DNA of 15,327 nt, taken from positions 1 to 15,327 of the forward strand of contig JANOMP010000269.1 in the NCBI GenBank assembly GCA_031420365.1, given 5' to 3'. The notes below the pieces were generated by a model. It had not been told where the DNA came from. It ran no database searches and saw only the letters and a program-made list of their open reading frames with translations. Shown piece after piece: positions 1 to 7,800 of this stretch. The number at the start of each line of letters is the position of its first letter. Positions within the stretch are counted from its first letter, which is position 1. This stretch comes from Leadbetterella sp031420365 (GTDB lineage: Bacteria; Bacteroidota; Bacteroidia; Cytophagales; Spirosomataceae). The translations under genes and the position numbers were made by a program.

Positions 1-113
1 TGAAAATCGGTTATCTCAAAATAATCCATCAATCCAGATGGAAATAATTGATGCACTAATTTAAGGTCTATTGGTTCGATAACTTTTTTGACCCAAATGT
101 ATCTCTTTTTAAC
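1..113 (-). CDS. Partial transposase N-terminal region (ISAon1-type), 5' end only
   Basis: Read leftward, bases 113 to 1 are open without a stop after a TAA at 116-114. The peptide contains VIEPIDLKLVHQLFPSG followed by LMDYFEITDF. This matches the recalled pattern near the start of the short N-terminal transposase protein of ISAon1-type elements in Bacteroidota, roughly 'IDPKLLxLLLPxGLLDYFEITD'. In those elements a separate downstream frame carries the catalytic part, which would lie outside this window. No ATG precedes the conserved part in this frame. The only usual alternative start is a GTG at 56-54, which would cut into the conserved segment. The gene may therefore use a rare start or be a decayed copy. 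Reading-frame conservation is visible directly; the family assignment comes from memory of the motif and needs a database search. Confidence 0.45.
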
Positions 114-153
114 TTAATCCCCAACTTTTGTCCCTGACCCAGGAATTGCCTCC
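1..153 (-). mobile_element. Insertion sequence end, cut off by the window edge (ISAon1-like)
   Basis: The left edge appears to hold one end of an insertion sequence read leftward. A partial transposase-like frame (1-113) runs off the window. Just outside it, bases 119-153 form an unusually GC-rich block in otherwise very AT-rich intergenic DNA. Such a block would fit the terminal inverted repeat and untranslated end of an IS. The other end is outside the window, so neither the inverted repeat nor a target duplication can be tested, and the outer boundary near 153 is a guess from composition. The family name rests on recalled similarity of the encoded peptide. Confidence 0.45.
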
Positions 154-276
154 AAATAATAAAAAAATACCTAATTAAAATTATGAAAAAAATATTTTGG
201 GAATGCTTAATATAAATTAACTATGCTAGCGAATATTTTCATTTTTTTTTTCTAAAATCTGTTTGTTTTAAGATTT

Positions 277-827
277 TCAAAAAATTCGAAAATTACTTTT
301 AGAGAATGAATTAATTTGACCTAAGATCTTATTCCCTCGCGAATATATGCCTGACGAATTCCTTTCAAATAGAACTAAATTTTCTTCAATTAATAATCTT
401 AGCTCATTAAGCAATTCTGGATAAATTTTAGCAATTCTAAAACAGATACTCATTGAAAATACTTTTGTTACAATGGCTTCTGAAGAGTTGTTTAAAAAAT
501 TGAAGCATGTAGTATAAAGTTCACCCATCATCTCTTGAGGAATGTTAATATCTTGTAAAATTGCTAGTCCGCAGCGTTTTATACTATTTTTTTCAGGATA
601 GCCGTGTATAGTTTCCAAAATCAGGTTAGGAAAATTAGAAATATTGTTTTGGTCTTTTAATGGTAAATTACGAAGTGACCACAATATAGAATATCTCTCA
701 ATTTCAGCGTCTCTAATAATTTATTAATAATTATTTTTGCTACTAAATAGGAATCTAAAAAAGCATTAGCAATAAAAATAGGTTCTTCTTTTGAAATGCG
801 TTCATTAAGATTGGGAAGCTTGTCCAT
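277..827 (-). pseudogene. HEAT-repeat-like hypothetical protein, apparently frameshifted
   Basis: The long part (about 720-277) encodes alpha-helical pairs resembling a small Bacteroidota HEAT-like family. Visible patterns are RYSILWSLRNLPL, then IKRCGLAILQDINIPQEMMG, then VFSMSICFRIAKIYPELLNE, ending near SRGNKIL. This frame is closed by two TAA codons just upstream of 720. The only local start inside it is a TTG at 684, which would begin in the middle of the first helix. In another frame, an ATG at 827-825 opens a peptide beginning MDKLPNLNERISKEEP and running through LDSYLVAKIIINKLL to about base 714. Joining the two frames near 711-722 with one missing base gives a continuous protein of about 180 residues. 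The break lies at a repeated ATTATT. The ATG overlaps the phosphatase stop by 23 bases. Function is unknown; HEAT-like proteins usually bind other proteins. A sequencing error or a real separate short gene remains possible. Confidence 0.5.
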
Positions 828-1323
828 CACGAACTATATCGTATTTTTCAATCAAATGGTCAATTAGAGCCTCATTACTACGTTTAAGAGTTTGATAAAC
901 TTCTTCAAAAATTTTTTCCCCTTCATAGTATGGATCTACCACTTCATGAACTCCTTTAACGGTTGGGTCAAAATCTCTAATTAGAAAAAGTTTCTCCGCA
1001 GAAGGGGGATTTTTTTTTGTATCATAATAAAATTGGTGTAAATCTGCAAAATTTTGCTCATCCATTACTGCTATGTGGTCAAAGTCGTCTAAGTCTTGTT
1101 TGCTAAGTTTTCTTCCTAAGTGTGTTATTTTAAGACCATGTTTTTCTGCATTTTTAATAGCTCTTGAGTCGGCTTTTTTGCCAATATGCCATCCCATGAT
1201 ACCTGCGGAGTCTGCTGAAATAGAGTTACTTACTCCTTTTTTTTGTGCTATTTCATTAAAAGTAGCCTCACCAATAGGTGACCTGCATATATTTCCTAAA
1301 CACACAAAAAGTACTTTTCTCAT
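805..1323 (-). CDS. Low-molecular-weight protein tyrosine phosphatase
   Basis: Cytoplasmic phosphatase of the arsenate-reductase-like LMW-PTP fold, 172 residues against a usual ~150; the extra length is a short C-terminal tail. The P-loop CLGNICRS starts with the nucleophile C8 and ends with R14-S15. The general acid is D130 in the DPYY motif (130-133). Position 12 is Ile. In the arginine phosphatase YwlE a Thr occupies this place, so the sequence favours phosphotyrosine as substrate (family knowledge). The start ATG at 1323-1321 places the P-loop at the usual distance from the N terminus. It lies 17 bases downstream of the ftsB-like gene, suggesting one transcript. The substrate is unknown. 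Bacterial homologues often act on tyrosine kinases controlling exopolysaccharide, but no such kinase is visible here. Confidence 0.95.
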   Translation of the reverse strand: MRKVLFVCLGNICRSPIGEATFNEIAQKKGVSNSISADSAGIMGWHIGKKADSRAIKNAEKHGLKITHLGRKLSKQDLDDFDHIAVMDEQNFADLHQFYYDTKKNPPSAEKLFLIRDFDPTVKGVHEVVDPYYEGEKIFEEVYQTLKRSNEALIDHLIEKYDIVRDGQASQS

Positions 1324-1340
1324 TTATTGAAATTTAGTAG

Positions 1341-1667
1341 CTATTGGTCTTTTTCTATTAAAGGTTGTTCATTTTCATCTACTAAAACAAAAACAGTTTC
1401 TCCTTCTTTTTTCATTAAATACTTTTCTCTTGCAAATTTTTCTAAAGAAGAGTTGCTACCCAAAATTTGTTGTTCTTCTTTTTTAATAACTTTAAGCTCG
1501 TTTTCGAAATATTTTTTTTGAGTTTCTAACTTTTTTAAATCTAAAGCAATTTTAAATTGAGTGTATAAATTAGATCGATCAAAAAAACATAACCAAACAA
1601 AGAAAACTAGGGAAGAAATAATATAGAAACTATATTTCTGTAAGCGAGGGGGCATTACTTTTTTCAT
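1341..1667 (-). CDS. FtsB/DivIC-type septum formation initiator family protein
   Basis: A 108-residue bitopic membrane protein. It has a short basic N terminus, one transmembrane segment at about residues 12-29, a Lys/Glu-rich coiled coil at about 33-70, and a conserved end segment around LEKFAREKYLMKKEGETVFV (75-94). This layout is that of FtsB/DivIC proteins, which join FtsL and FtsQ/DivIB in the divisome and signal septal wall synthesis. The usual length is about 90-120 residues. The ATG at 1667-1665 puts a basic stretch directly before the membrane helix. It lies after the eno terminator and 17 bases before the phosphatase gene, and a TAGATTTG box lies upstream at 1706-1699. The phosphatase and this gene probably form a two-gene operon. 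Whether it is the FtsB or DivIC equivalent cannot be settled from sequence alone. Confidence 0.9.
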   Translation of the reverse strand: MKKVMPPRLQKYSFYIISSLVFFVWLCFFDRSNLYTQFKIALDLKKLETQKKYFENELKVIKKEEQQILGSNSSLEKFAREKYLMKKEGETVFVLVDENEQPLIEKDQ

Positions 1668-1698
1668 GTTTTTATGGGGAAAGCAAAATTTTCTACTA

Positions 1699-1706
1699 CA
1701 AATCTA
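1699..1706 (-). promoter_or_regulatory. Candidate Bacteroidota -7 box (TAGATTTG) for the ftsB-like/phosphatase operon
   Basis: TAGATTTG on the minus strand matches TAnnTTTG exactly. It lies 31 bases upstream of the ATG, between the eno terminator and the gene, where a promoter is expected. No clear TTG is found at the -33 spacing, because that stretch is the terminator's T-run, so the call is tentative. Confidence 0.4.
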
Positions 1707-1720
1707 ATAAATTAGATGAT

Positions 1721-1758
1721 AAAAATAAAAAAAGCATTGATAAATAATTTACCAATGC
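1721..1758 (-). terminator. Rho-independent terminator of eno
   Basis: On the minus strand, 24 bases after the eno stop codon, GCATTG (1758-1753) pairs with CAATGC (1739-1734). After one mismatch, four more pairs (TAAA with TTTA) close a three-base loop. The right arm is followed at once by TTTTTTTATTTTT (1733-1721). The position, stem and T-run together make this the clearest terminator in the window. It should limit read-through from strongly expressed eno into the division gene. Confidence 0.8.
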
Positions 1759-1782
1759 AATTTAAAATAAATTAATATTTTT

Positions 1783-3060
1783 TTAGAATTTTAAACCAGG
1801 GAAATATGCTGCATCTCCTAATTCTTCTTCTATTCTTAACAATTGATTGTATTTTGCCATTCTGTCAGACCTTGAAGCAGATCCAGTTTTAATTTGACCA
1901 GTATTTAAAGCAACAGCTAGATCTGCAATTGTTGAATCTTCAGTTTCTCCTGAACGGTGAGACATAATACTCTTATATTTATTTCTATGTGCTAAGTTAA
2001 CGGCATTTATTGTCTCAGTTAATGATCCAATTTGGTTCACTTTCACTAGTATAGCATTTGCTATATTTTTGTCTATTCCCTCTTGTAGTCTTTTTACATT
2101 TGTAACAAACAAGTCATCTCCTACGAGTTGGATTTTCTTTCCTGCCAGTCTTGTTAATTCTGCCCATCCATCCCAATCGTCTTCTGCCATACCATCTTCA
2201 ATCGAACAAATCGGATATTTATCGGCCCATTCGTTCCAATATGCCGCCATTTCCATAGAGTTTAGTTGTTTTCCGCTCGATTTTTTAAAACTGTATAAAC
2301 CTGTTTTTGAATCGTAAAACTCAGATGCAGCTGCATCCATAGCAATAAAAACATCTTTTCCTGGTATAAAACCTGCTTTTTCTATTGAAGTTAAAACGAT
2401 TTCAATTGCTTCTTCATTGGACCCAATATTTGGAGCAAAACCGCCTTCATCACCAACATTTGTAGAATAGCCTTTAGATTTTAGTACTTTTTTTAAGTTA
2501 TGAAAAATCTCAGTGCCCATTCTTAATGCATCGGAAAATGTATCAGCATTTGCTGGCATTACCATAAATTCTTGAAAATCTATAGAATTGTCAGCATGTG
2601 AACCTCCGTTCAAAATGTTCATCATTGGCACAGGTAAAGTGTTTGCATTGACACCTCCTAAATAACGATAAAGAGGTAAGCCAGTTTCTTGAGCAGCTGC
2701 TTTAGCTACAGCTAAGGAAACACCCAAAATTGCATTTGCTCCTAACTTCGATTTATTGGCAGTTCCATCAAGGTCAATCATTACCTGATCAATATAATTT
2801 TGCTCTAAAACATCTACACCTAATAGCTCTGCCGCTATTTCTTCATTTACATTTTTAACAGCTTTCAAAACTCCTTTGCCTACATATACTTTTTCATCAT
2901 CATCTCGAAGCTCAACAGCTTCGTGAATTCCTGTAGATGCACCTGAAGGTACAGCCGCACGTCCTAAATATCCAGTATCCGTAAGTACATCCACTTCCAC
3001 GGTTGGGTTTCCTCTGGAATCTAAAATTTGACGAGCATGAACTTTAACAATTTGACTCAT
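1783..3060 (-). CDS. eno: Enolase (phosphopyruvate hydratase)
   Basis: Converts 2-phosphoglycerate to phosphoenolpyruvate in glycolysis; cytoplasmic, Mg-dependent. The 425 residues are the normal length. The N-terminal motif ARQILDSRGNPTVEVDV is intact, as is the mobile SGASTG loop (39-44). Catalytic E205 lies in GDEGG (203-207) and the catalytic base is K340 in ILVKVNQIG. Metal ligands are D242, E288 (SIEDG) and D315 (GDDLFVTN). The substrate loop SHRSGETED (367-375) and K391 are present. All key residues are intact, so the enzyme should be active. The ATG at 3060-3058 gives the standard N terminus MSQIVKVHARQ. It is the first leftward gene from a divergent intergenic region and ends in its own terminator, so it is probably monocistronic. 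I found no exact TAnnTTTG upstream on its strand. Confidence 0.99.
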   Translation of the reverse strand: MSQIVKVHARQILDSRGNPTVEVDVLTDTGYLGRAAVPSGASTGIHEAVELRDDDEKVYVGKGVLKAVKNVNEEIAAELLGVDVLEQNYIDQVMIDLDGTANKSKLGANAILGVSLAVAKAAAQETGLPLYRYLGGVNANTLPVPMMNILNGGSHADNSIDFQEFMVMPANADTFSDALRMGTEIFHNLKKVLKSKGYSTNVGDEGGFAPNIGSNEEAIEIVLTSIEKAGFIPGKDVFIAMDAAASEFYDSKTGLYSFKKSSGKQLNSMEMAAYWNEWADKYPICSIEDGMAEDDWDGWAELTRLAGKKIQLVGDDLFVTNVKRLQEGIDKNIANAILVKVNQIGSLTETINAVNLAHRNKYKSIMSHRSGETEDSTIADLAVALNTGQIKTGSASRSDRMAKYNQLLRIEEELGDAAYFPGLKF

Positions 3061-3286
3061 TTCTTAAAATTTAAATTAATAATTTGGCTTAATCCTATTT
3101 ATTGTTTGATTTGTACAATACATCTATAAATCAATACAATGTAAATACAAAGTAAATAAATATTTTATGCTTTGCACTATATATAAATTCAAAAATTTGT
3201 AAATACTTCTCGACCTTTTCAATTTCAGTATTTTTTTGTTTAGTTTTGAAGTGGAAAATGGTGTTAGCAATTAATCACGTTTCTTA
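3061..3286. promoter_or_regulatory. Divergent intergenic region between eno and the rhodanese-thioredoxin gene
   Basis: This 226-base AT-rich spacer must hold promoters for both directions. Rightward, TAGTTTTG at 3241-3248 matches TAnnTTTG and lies 38 bases before the ATG of the fusion gene, but it has no clear TTG at -33. Leftward no exact box is found; the nearest is TTACTTTG (3153-3146), one mismatch. An eight-base palindrome TTGTACAA lies at 3111-3118. None of these is strong alone. Confidence 0.35.
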
Positions 3287-4003
3287 ATGTTTTTAACAAA
3301 GAAAATTTTTGTATTTCTTTTTCTTCTTTATTTAGGTGTAGATTCTATTTCTGCCCAAACAAAGACTATTTCACAGGATCCAGAATCTTTTTTTAAAGAA
3401 TTAAAGTCAATAATTAACCCTCAGTTGATAGATATTAGAGCTGAATCAGCATTCCAAGGTGCACATATTAAAAAAGCAATTCATATAGATTGGAGTAAAA
3501 CAGACCTTGAAGAACATTTATTGAAAGGATTCAACAAAGAGATAGCTATATTTTTATATTGTCAAACTGGTAAAGTTAGTGAAGGAGCGGCTTTGTTTTT
3601 AGAAGAATTAGGCTTTGAGAAAATTTATATTTTAACAGGGGGCTTTGAGAAATGGATTATTAAATCTAAGCCTTATGTATCTAACTCAATGGAAATGAAG
3701 CCTTTAGCGTTTCTTTCTATTGAGAATTTCAATAATAAAATTAAAGAAAATACTTTTGTTTTAGTTGATTTTTATGCAGATTGGTGTGGCCCTTGTAAAA
3801 TATTGGACCCAATTTTAGAAAAAATAGATTTAGAAATTACCAAGGTTTCCTTGCTTAAAATTGATGCAGATAAAAACGGTAGTATCACCGAACATTTTGA
3901 AATAGATGAAATTCCTACCCTGATTTTGTTTAAAAACGGTAAGCAAATTTGGAGAAACACCGGTTTAATATCTGAAAAAGAGATAATAGAAAAAATATAT
4001 TAA
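3287..4003 (+). CDS. Exported rhodanese-thioredoxin fusion protein
   Basis: A 238-residue two-domain protein. A signal peptide (1-23, hydrophobic core FVFLFLLYLG, likely cleaved after SISA) sends it to the periplasm with no lipobox. Residues ~28-126 form a rhodanese domain: LIDIRAESAFQGAHI, then the active-site Cys C92 in CQTGKVS, then the TGGFEKW motif (117-123). Residues ~140-238 form a thioredoxin domain with the active site WCGPC (166-170; C167/C170), the cis-Pro loop EIPT (P210) and the usual FKNG turn. The rhodanese loop lacks the Arg usual near its end (CxxGxRS), which may change substrate choice. A plausible role is sulfane-sulfur transfer followed by reduction, or reduction of periplasmic disulfides; both are inferences. 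It is followed 123 bases later by ruvA, with no obvious functional link. Confidence 0.9.
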   Translation: MFLTKKIFVFLFLLYLGVDSISAQTKTISQDPESFFKELKSIINPQLIDIRAESAFQGAHIKKAIHIDWSKTDLEEHLLKGFNKEIAIFLYCQTGKVSEGAALFLEELGFEKIYILTGGFEKWIIKSKPYVSNSMEMKPLAFLSIENFNNKIKENTFVLVDFYADWCGPCKILDPILEKIDLEITKVSLLKIDADKNGSITEHFEIDEIPTLILFKNGKQIWRNTGLISEKEIIEKIY

Positions 4004-4023
4004 CTAATTCAGGCTTATAATCT

Positions 4024-4031
4024 TATTTTTG
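4024..4031 (+). promoter_or_regulatory. Candidate -7 box (TATTTTTG) upstream of ruvA
   Basis: TATTTTTG followed by C matches the TAnnTTTG element of Bacteroidota promoters. It lies 95 bases before the ruvA ATG in the spacer after the fusion gene. No TTG is seen at the -33 position, so this is a moderate candidate only. It would give ruvA, and perhaps sprA, a separate start from the upstream gene. Confidence 0.35.
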
Positions 4032-4126
4032 CATCTTATTTTAATATTAATTTACAAAAATTAGTAATATTCTTAGTAGTTCAAAATTATACATTTTTTT
4101 GGTTTTGAATATTTTTAATAATAGTT

Positions 4127-4720
4127 ATGATTGCATATTTAAAAGGAAAACTCATTGAAAAAGACCCCACTCATGTAGTTCTCGATGTTTCGGGGGTTGG
4201 ATATTTTGTTAAAATTTCTTTACAAACCTATTCAGCTCTTCAAAAAGGGGAGGAAGCGGTTTTATTGTACACAATTTTAATAGTAAGAGAAGATTCGCAT
4301 ACCTTGTTTGGATTTTTTACGAAAGATGAGCGAGAGCTATTTGAACACTTAATAAGTGTTTCAGGAATAGGACCTAGCATAGCTTTAGTATTTTTATCTT
4401 CCTTGAGTTCTATTGAAATTAAGCAAGCTATTATTTGTGAAGATGTAAAAACTATTCAAAACATTAAAGGAATTGGTGCAAAAACTGCCCAAAGAGCTAT
4501 TATTGAATTAAAAGACAAATTAAAGAAAGAAGTAATAGCCGAAGGTCATAATCCAACCATTTTTGCTAGTCAAAACCATACTTTACGCTCCGAGGCTCTT
4601 ATGGCTCTTACCACATTAGGAATTCAGAAGGCTAATGCTGAAAAAAGTATCGATATAATACTAAAACGAACAGGTGGAGATGTAAGTTTGGAAGAATTAA
4701 TTAAACTTTCGTTGAGATAA
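4127..4720 (+). CDS. ruvA: Holliday junction branch migration protein RuvA
   Basis: RuvA tetramers clamp four-way DNA junctions and load the RuvB helicase for branch migration in recombination repair. The 197 residues are the usual length. Domain I (1-64) is an OB fold starting MIAYLKGKL, with VSGVGYFVKIS. Domain II has two helix-hairpin-helix motifs, VSGIGPSIA (78-86) and IKGIGAKTA (113-121), that contact DNA backbone. After a variable linker (~135-152), domain III (~153-197, SEALMALTTLG to the end) is the RuvB-binding part. All three domains are intact. The ATG at 4127 gives the canonical N terminus. sprA starts 99 bases downstream on the same strand; ruvA next to sprA is a recurrent arrangement in Bacteroidota (recalled). 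ruvB and ruvC are not in the window. Confidence 0.98.
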   Translation: MIAYLKGKLIEKDPTHVVLDVSGVGYFVKISLQTYSALQKGEEAVLLYTILIVREDSHTLFGFFTKDERELFEHLISVSGIGPSIALVFLSSLSSIEIKQAIICEDVKTIQNIKGIGAKTAQRAIIELKDKLKKEVIAEGHNPTIFASQNHTLRSEALMALTTLGIQKANAEKSIDIILKRTGGDVSLEELIKLSLR

Positions 4721-4735
4721 GATTTAATATAAATA

Positions 4736-4770
4736 AAAATCTTGTTTTTGTAGAATATTGGCAAGATTTT
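4736..4770 (+). terminator. Nine-base inverted repeat between ruvA and sprA; possible weak terminator
   Basis: AAAATCTTG (4736-4744) pairs perfectly with CAAGATTTT (4762-4770) around a 17-base loop. It starts 15 bases after the ruvA stop. The right arm ends in TTTT, but the bases after it (AGTCGTTTTA) are not a clean T-run and the stem has few G-C pairs. It could be a weak terminator, an attenuator or a leader structure of sprA. Confidence 0.3.
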
Positions 4771-4819
4771 AGTCGTTTTACTCCAATTACTCTCTATAAA
4801 TGCATTTTGTTTGCTTTTT

Positions 4820-7800
4820 ATGCAAAAACATTACATTATTAAAATTCTTATACTATTTATATCACTTTTGTTTTCGGAAGCATCGATAGCTCAAACTGTT
4901 ATTGAAGACACTTTACAAAGAAAAAAACAACTTACGTATTTTAAAAATTGGAAGGATACGTATCTTAATAGGTTTAGTTATCAATCTAGCCCACTTTTTA
5001 ATTTTTTCCCAGACAGCTTAAAAACAAAAGTAACTTATAATTCTGCAAAAGGAAATATATCAATAGATGAAAAAATTTCCGACAAAATAGATTTAAAAAT
5101 TCCACAATCTATGTCATTTAATGAATATTCCAGTATTCAAAATGCCATGATAAGAAAAAGTATTTTAAGAGATTTAGAGAAGGCTCAAGATGGCAACACA
5201 TCAACTTCTGGAAAAAGGCTTAATCCTTTATTAGAAAAGAATCCTATTTTAGACCGATTGTTTGGGAATAAAGTGCCGGAATTTAAGCCTAACGGATTTG
5301 TAAGTATAGACCTTCGAGCTGGAAGTCAATTTATTAATAATCCAACTACTCCTTTAGCTTTAAGAAGGCAACCTATTTTTGATTTCGACCAACAAATAGC
5401 CATAAATTTTAATAATTTATTTAATAATCAGGCTGGAAGCCAATCGGGTGAAGATTTTGAAACACCAAATCCTACACCAAATCAAGGGCAAGGTACAAGA
5501 GTCTCAGAAGTTAGGAATATTCTTCAAAAAGCTGGACAAGCAAAAGAAAAAATGAATATCTTGGGAAACTTCGATACCAAATCTTCTTTCGGGTTTGAAA
5601 ACCGGTTTAAACTTAACTTTAAAAATGAGCCTGAAGATATATTGCAGAAAGTGGAGCTTGGTAATGTAAGCATGCCAGTTAGAAGCCAGTTAATTCCTGG
5701 AGTTCAAAATTTATTTGGATTTAAAGCGGGACTTAGATTTGGGAAACTTGATATTACAACAGTAATTGCTCAGCAAAGATCTAGGACAGAATCTATTGTA
5801 ATAAGTGGAGGCAATCAAAGCCGACCTTTTGAAATAAGGTGCGACAATTACGATGAAAATAGGCACTTCTTTATTTCCCACTTTTTTAGAGAGAAATACG
5901 AAAAATCTTTAAAAAATCTACCAATGGTAACTTCAGGAGTCAGAATTACAAGGATGGAAGTATATGTTACCAACAGAACCAATAATTTTAGTTCTATGAG
6001 AAACTTGGTTGGATTATCAGACTTAGCTGAATTAAAACCATATAAATCAGATGTAATACTACCTAATAACTCAATAGAAGCGGCTGATAATAGAGCAAAT
6101 AATTTATATGATAAGCTTTCTAATAATTCGGATTTTAGAAGAATAGATAATACCACAAGTACGCTAAGCGCATTACAACTTAGAAATGGAGATGATTTTG
6201 AAATACTAAGAGGAGCCAAAAGGCTAACCGATAGAGAGTTTGATTTTCAGCGAGAGTTGGGTTATATCTCTTTATTAACTCCTCTTAGAAATGATGAAAT
6301 ACTGGCAGTAGCCTACGAATACACCTATCAAGGAAGAGCCTATAAAGTAGGAGAACTAACTGAAGATTATGTTAATAGGAAAGAAGACGAAGTAATAATG
6401 CTAAAATTGTTAAAATCTTCTACCATAAGAAATAGATTAAGTAATCCGATGTGGGACTTAATGATGAAAAATATTTATACTTTGGCCCAGGGGCAAATAA
6501 AAAGAGAGGGATTTCAATTGAGAATCGTGTATAAGGATGATCAAACTGGAATGGATACTCCAAATTTGCAAGAAGGAAATAGATTAAAAAATAAGCCACT
6601 TATTGAAGTATTAGGATTAGACAAATTAAATTTTAACAATGATCCTATCAAAGATGGAAATTTTGATTTTGTAGAGAATGTAACCATTGATGAAAAACAA
6701 GGCAAAATAATTTTTCCTATTTTAGAGCCATTTGGATCACATTTAAATAAACTTTTTGATGCAAGTGAAACTACGCTCAAACAAAAATATGTATTTGATG
6801 AACTCTATAGAAAAACCTTAGTAGATGCTCAGCAAATAAGTTTAAAAAATAAGTTTTTCATTTCTGGAAGCGTGCAATCTGGCGGTTCAGAAATTTCTTT
6901 GCCTTTGGGAGCTTCTGGAGGTTCTGTTCGTGTTTTTGCTGGGGCTACTGAACTTCAACAGGGCACAGATTATACGGTGGACTCTCAAAGAGGAAGTATA
7001 ATAATAACTAACCAGAGTATTTTGAGTTCTGGCAGGCAAATAAGGGTAGATTACGAAAGACCCGATTTGTTTCAAGCCCAAATTAGAAGACTTTTTGGAC
7101 TTAGATTAGATTACACCATTGGAAGGCATCTAAGATTAGGTGCAACTTTAATGGATTTAAGAGAAAACACACCGGGTTTTATTACCAGAACCTCCCTAGG
7201 GAACGAACCTGTCAATAATACACTTTGGGGAATCGATGTAAATTTAAAGAGAGATATGTATGGGCTTACAAAGATACTAGACAAATTGCCTGGCATACAA
7301 ACCAAAGAAATGTCCAGCATAATTTTCAATGCCGAATTTGCACAATTAAGACCGGGAGTAAATGATAGGCGGGTGAAAGGAAATTCAATGATTGATGACT
7401 TTGAATTTGCAAGAAATATTAATGATTTAAGCAGGCAACCAAACAAATGGAGGCTTGGATCAACTCCAGGTAAAATTTTAGCAAGTATACCAAATCTTGT
7501 TCAAAACCCTTATCAATACAATTATAACAGAGCAAAAATTTCAGTATATTCTGTGGATCCTTCTGTTTATATTGGTGGAAATGGCTTTGGTAATGGTGCA
7601 AATGTTATTCCTGACAATATAAGAAATGAGGCTAATAACAATATATATGAAAGAGGGTATCAAATCCAAGAAATTTTTCCAGGAAGATCTCGCCCGCTTT
7701 TTGGTCAACAATTACCTTCTGCTGTATTAGATATTTCTTATTTTCCTTCCGAACCAGGAATGTATAATTATAATACTGATTTAAATGCAGAAGGTTTATT

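Noticed and set aside
254..277. Inverted repeat AAAATCT/AGATTTT at the end of the HEAT-like gene, as a terminator
   Set aside because: On the minus strand the stem is followed by an A-run, not a T-run; the T-run lies on the wrong side for either direction of an intrinsic terminator.
277..684. A complete 135-residue protein starting at the TTG at 684
   Set aside because: The frame continues with protein-like sequence (RDAEIERYSIL) upstream of this TTG, so the start falls inside a helix; a broken longer gene explains it better.
1073..1330. 85-residue frame on the plus strand opposite the phosphatase
   Set aside because: It is antisense to a well-supported gene and has low-complexity Ser/Phe/Leu content typical of a shadow frame.
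2069..2317. 82-residue frame on the plus strand opposite enolase
   Set aside because: It lies wholly within eno, whose protein is highly conserved, and shows no recognisable motif.
4811..4819. TTG at 4811 as the start of sprA
   Set aside because: The ATG at 4820 gives a standard signal peptide with the Lys and His before the hydrophobic core; the three extra residues add nothing.
5848..6219. 123-residue antisense frame inside sprA, and similar antisense frames further along
   Set aside because: All are contained in the intact sprA frame, have hydrophobic or Ser-rich shadow composition and no family motif.
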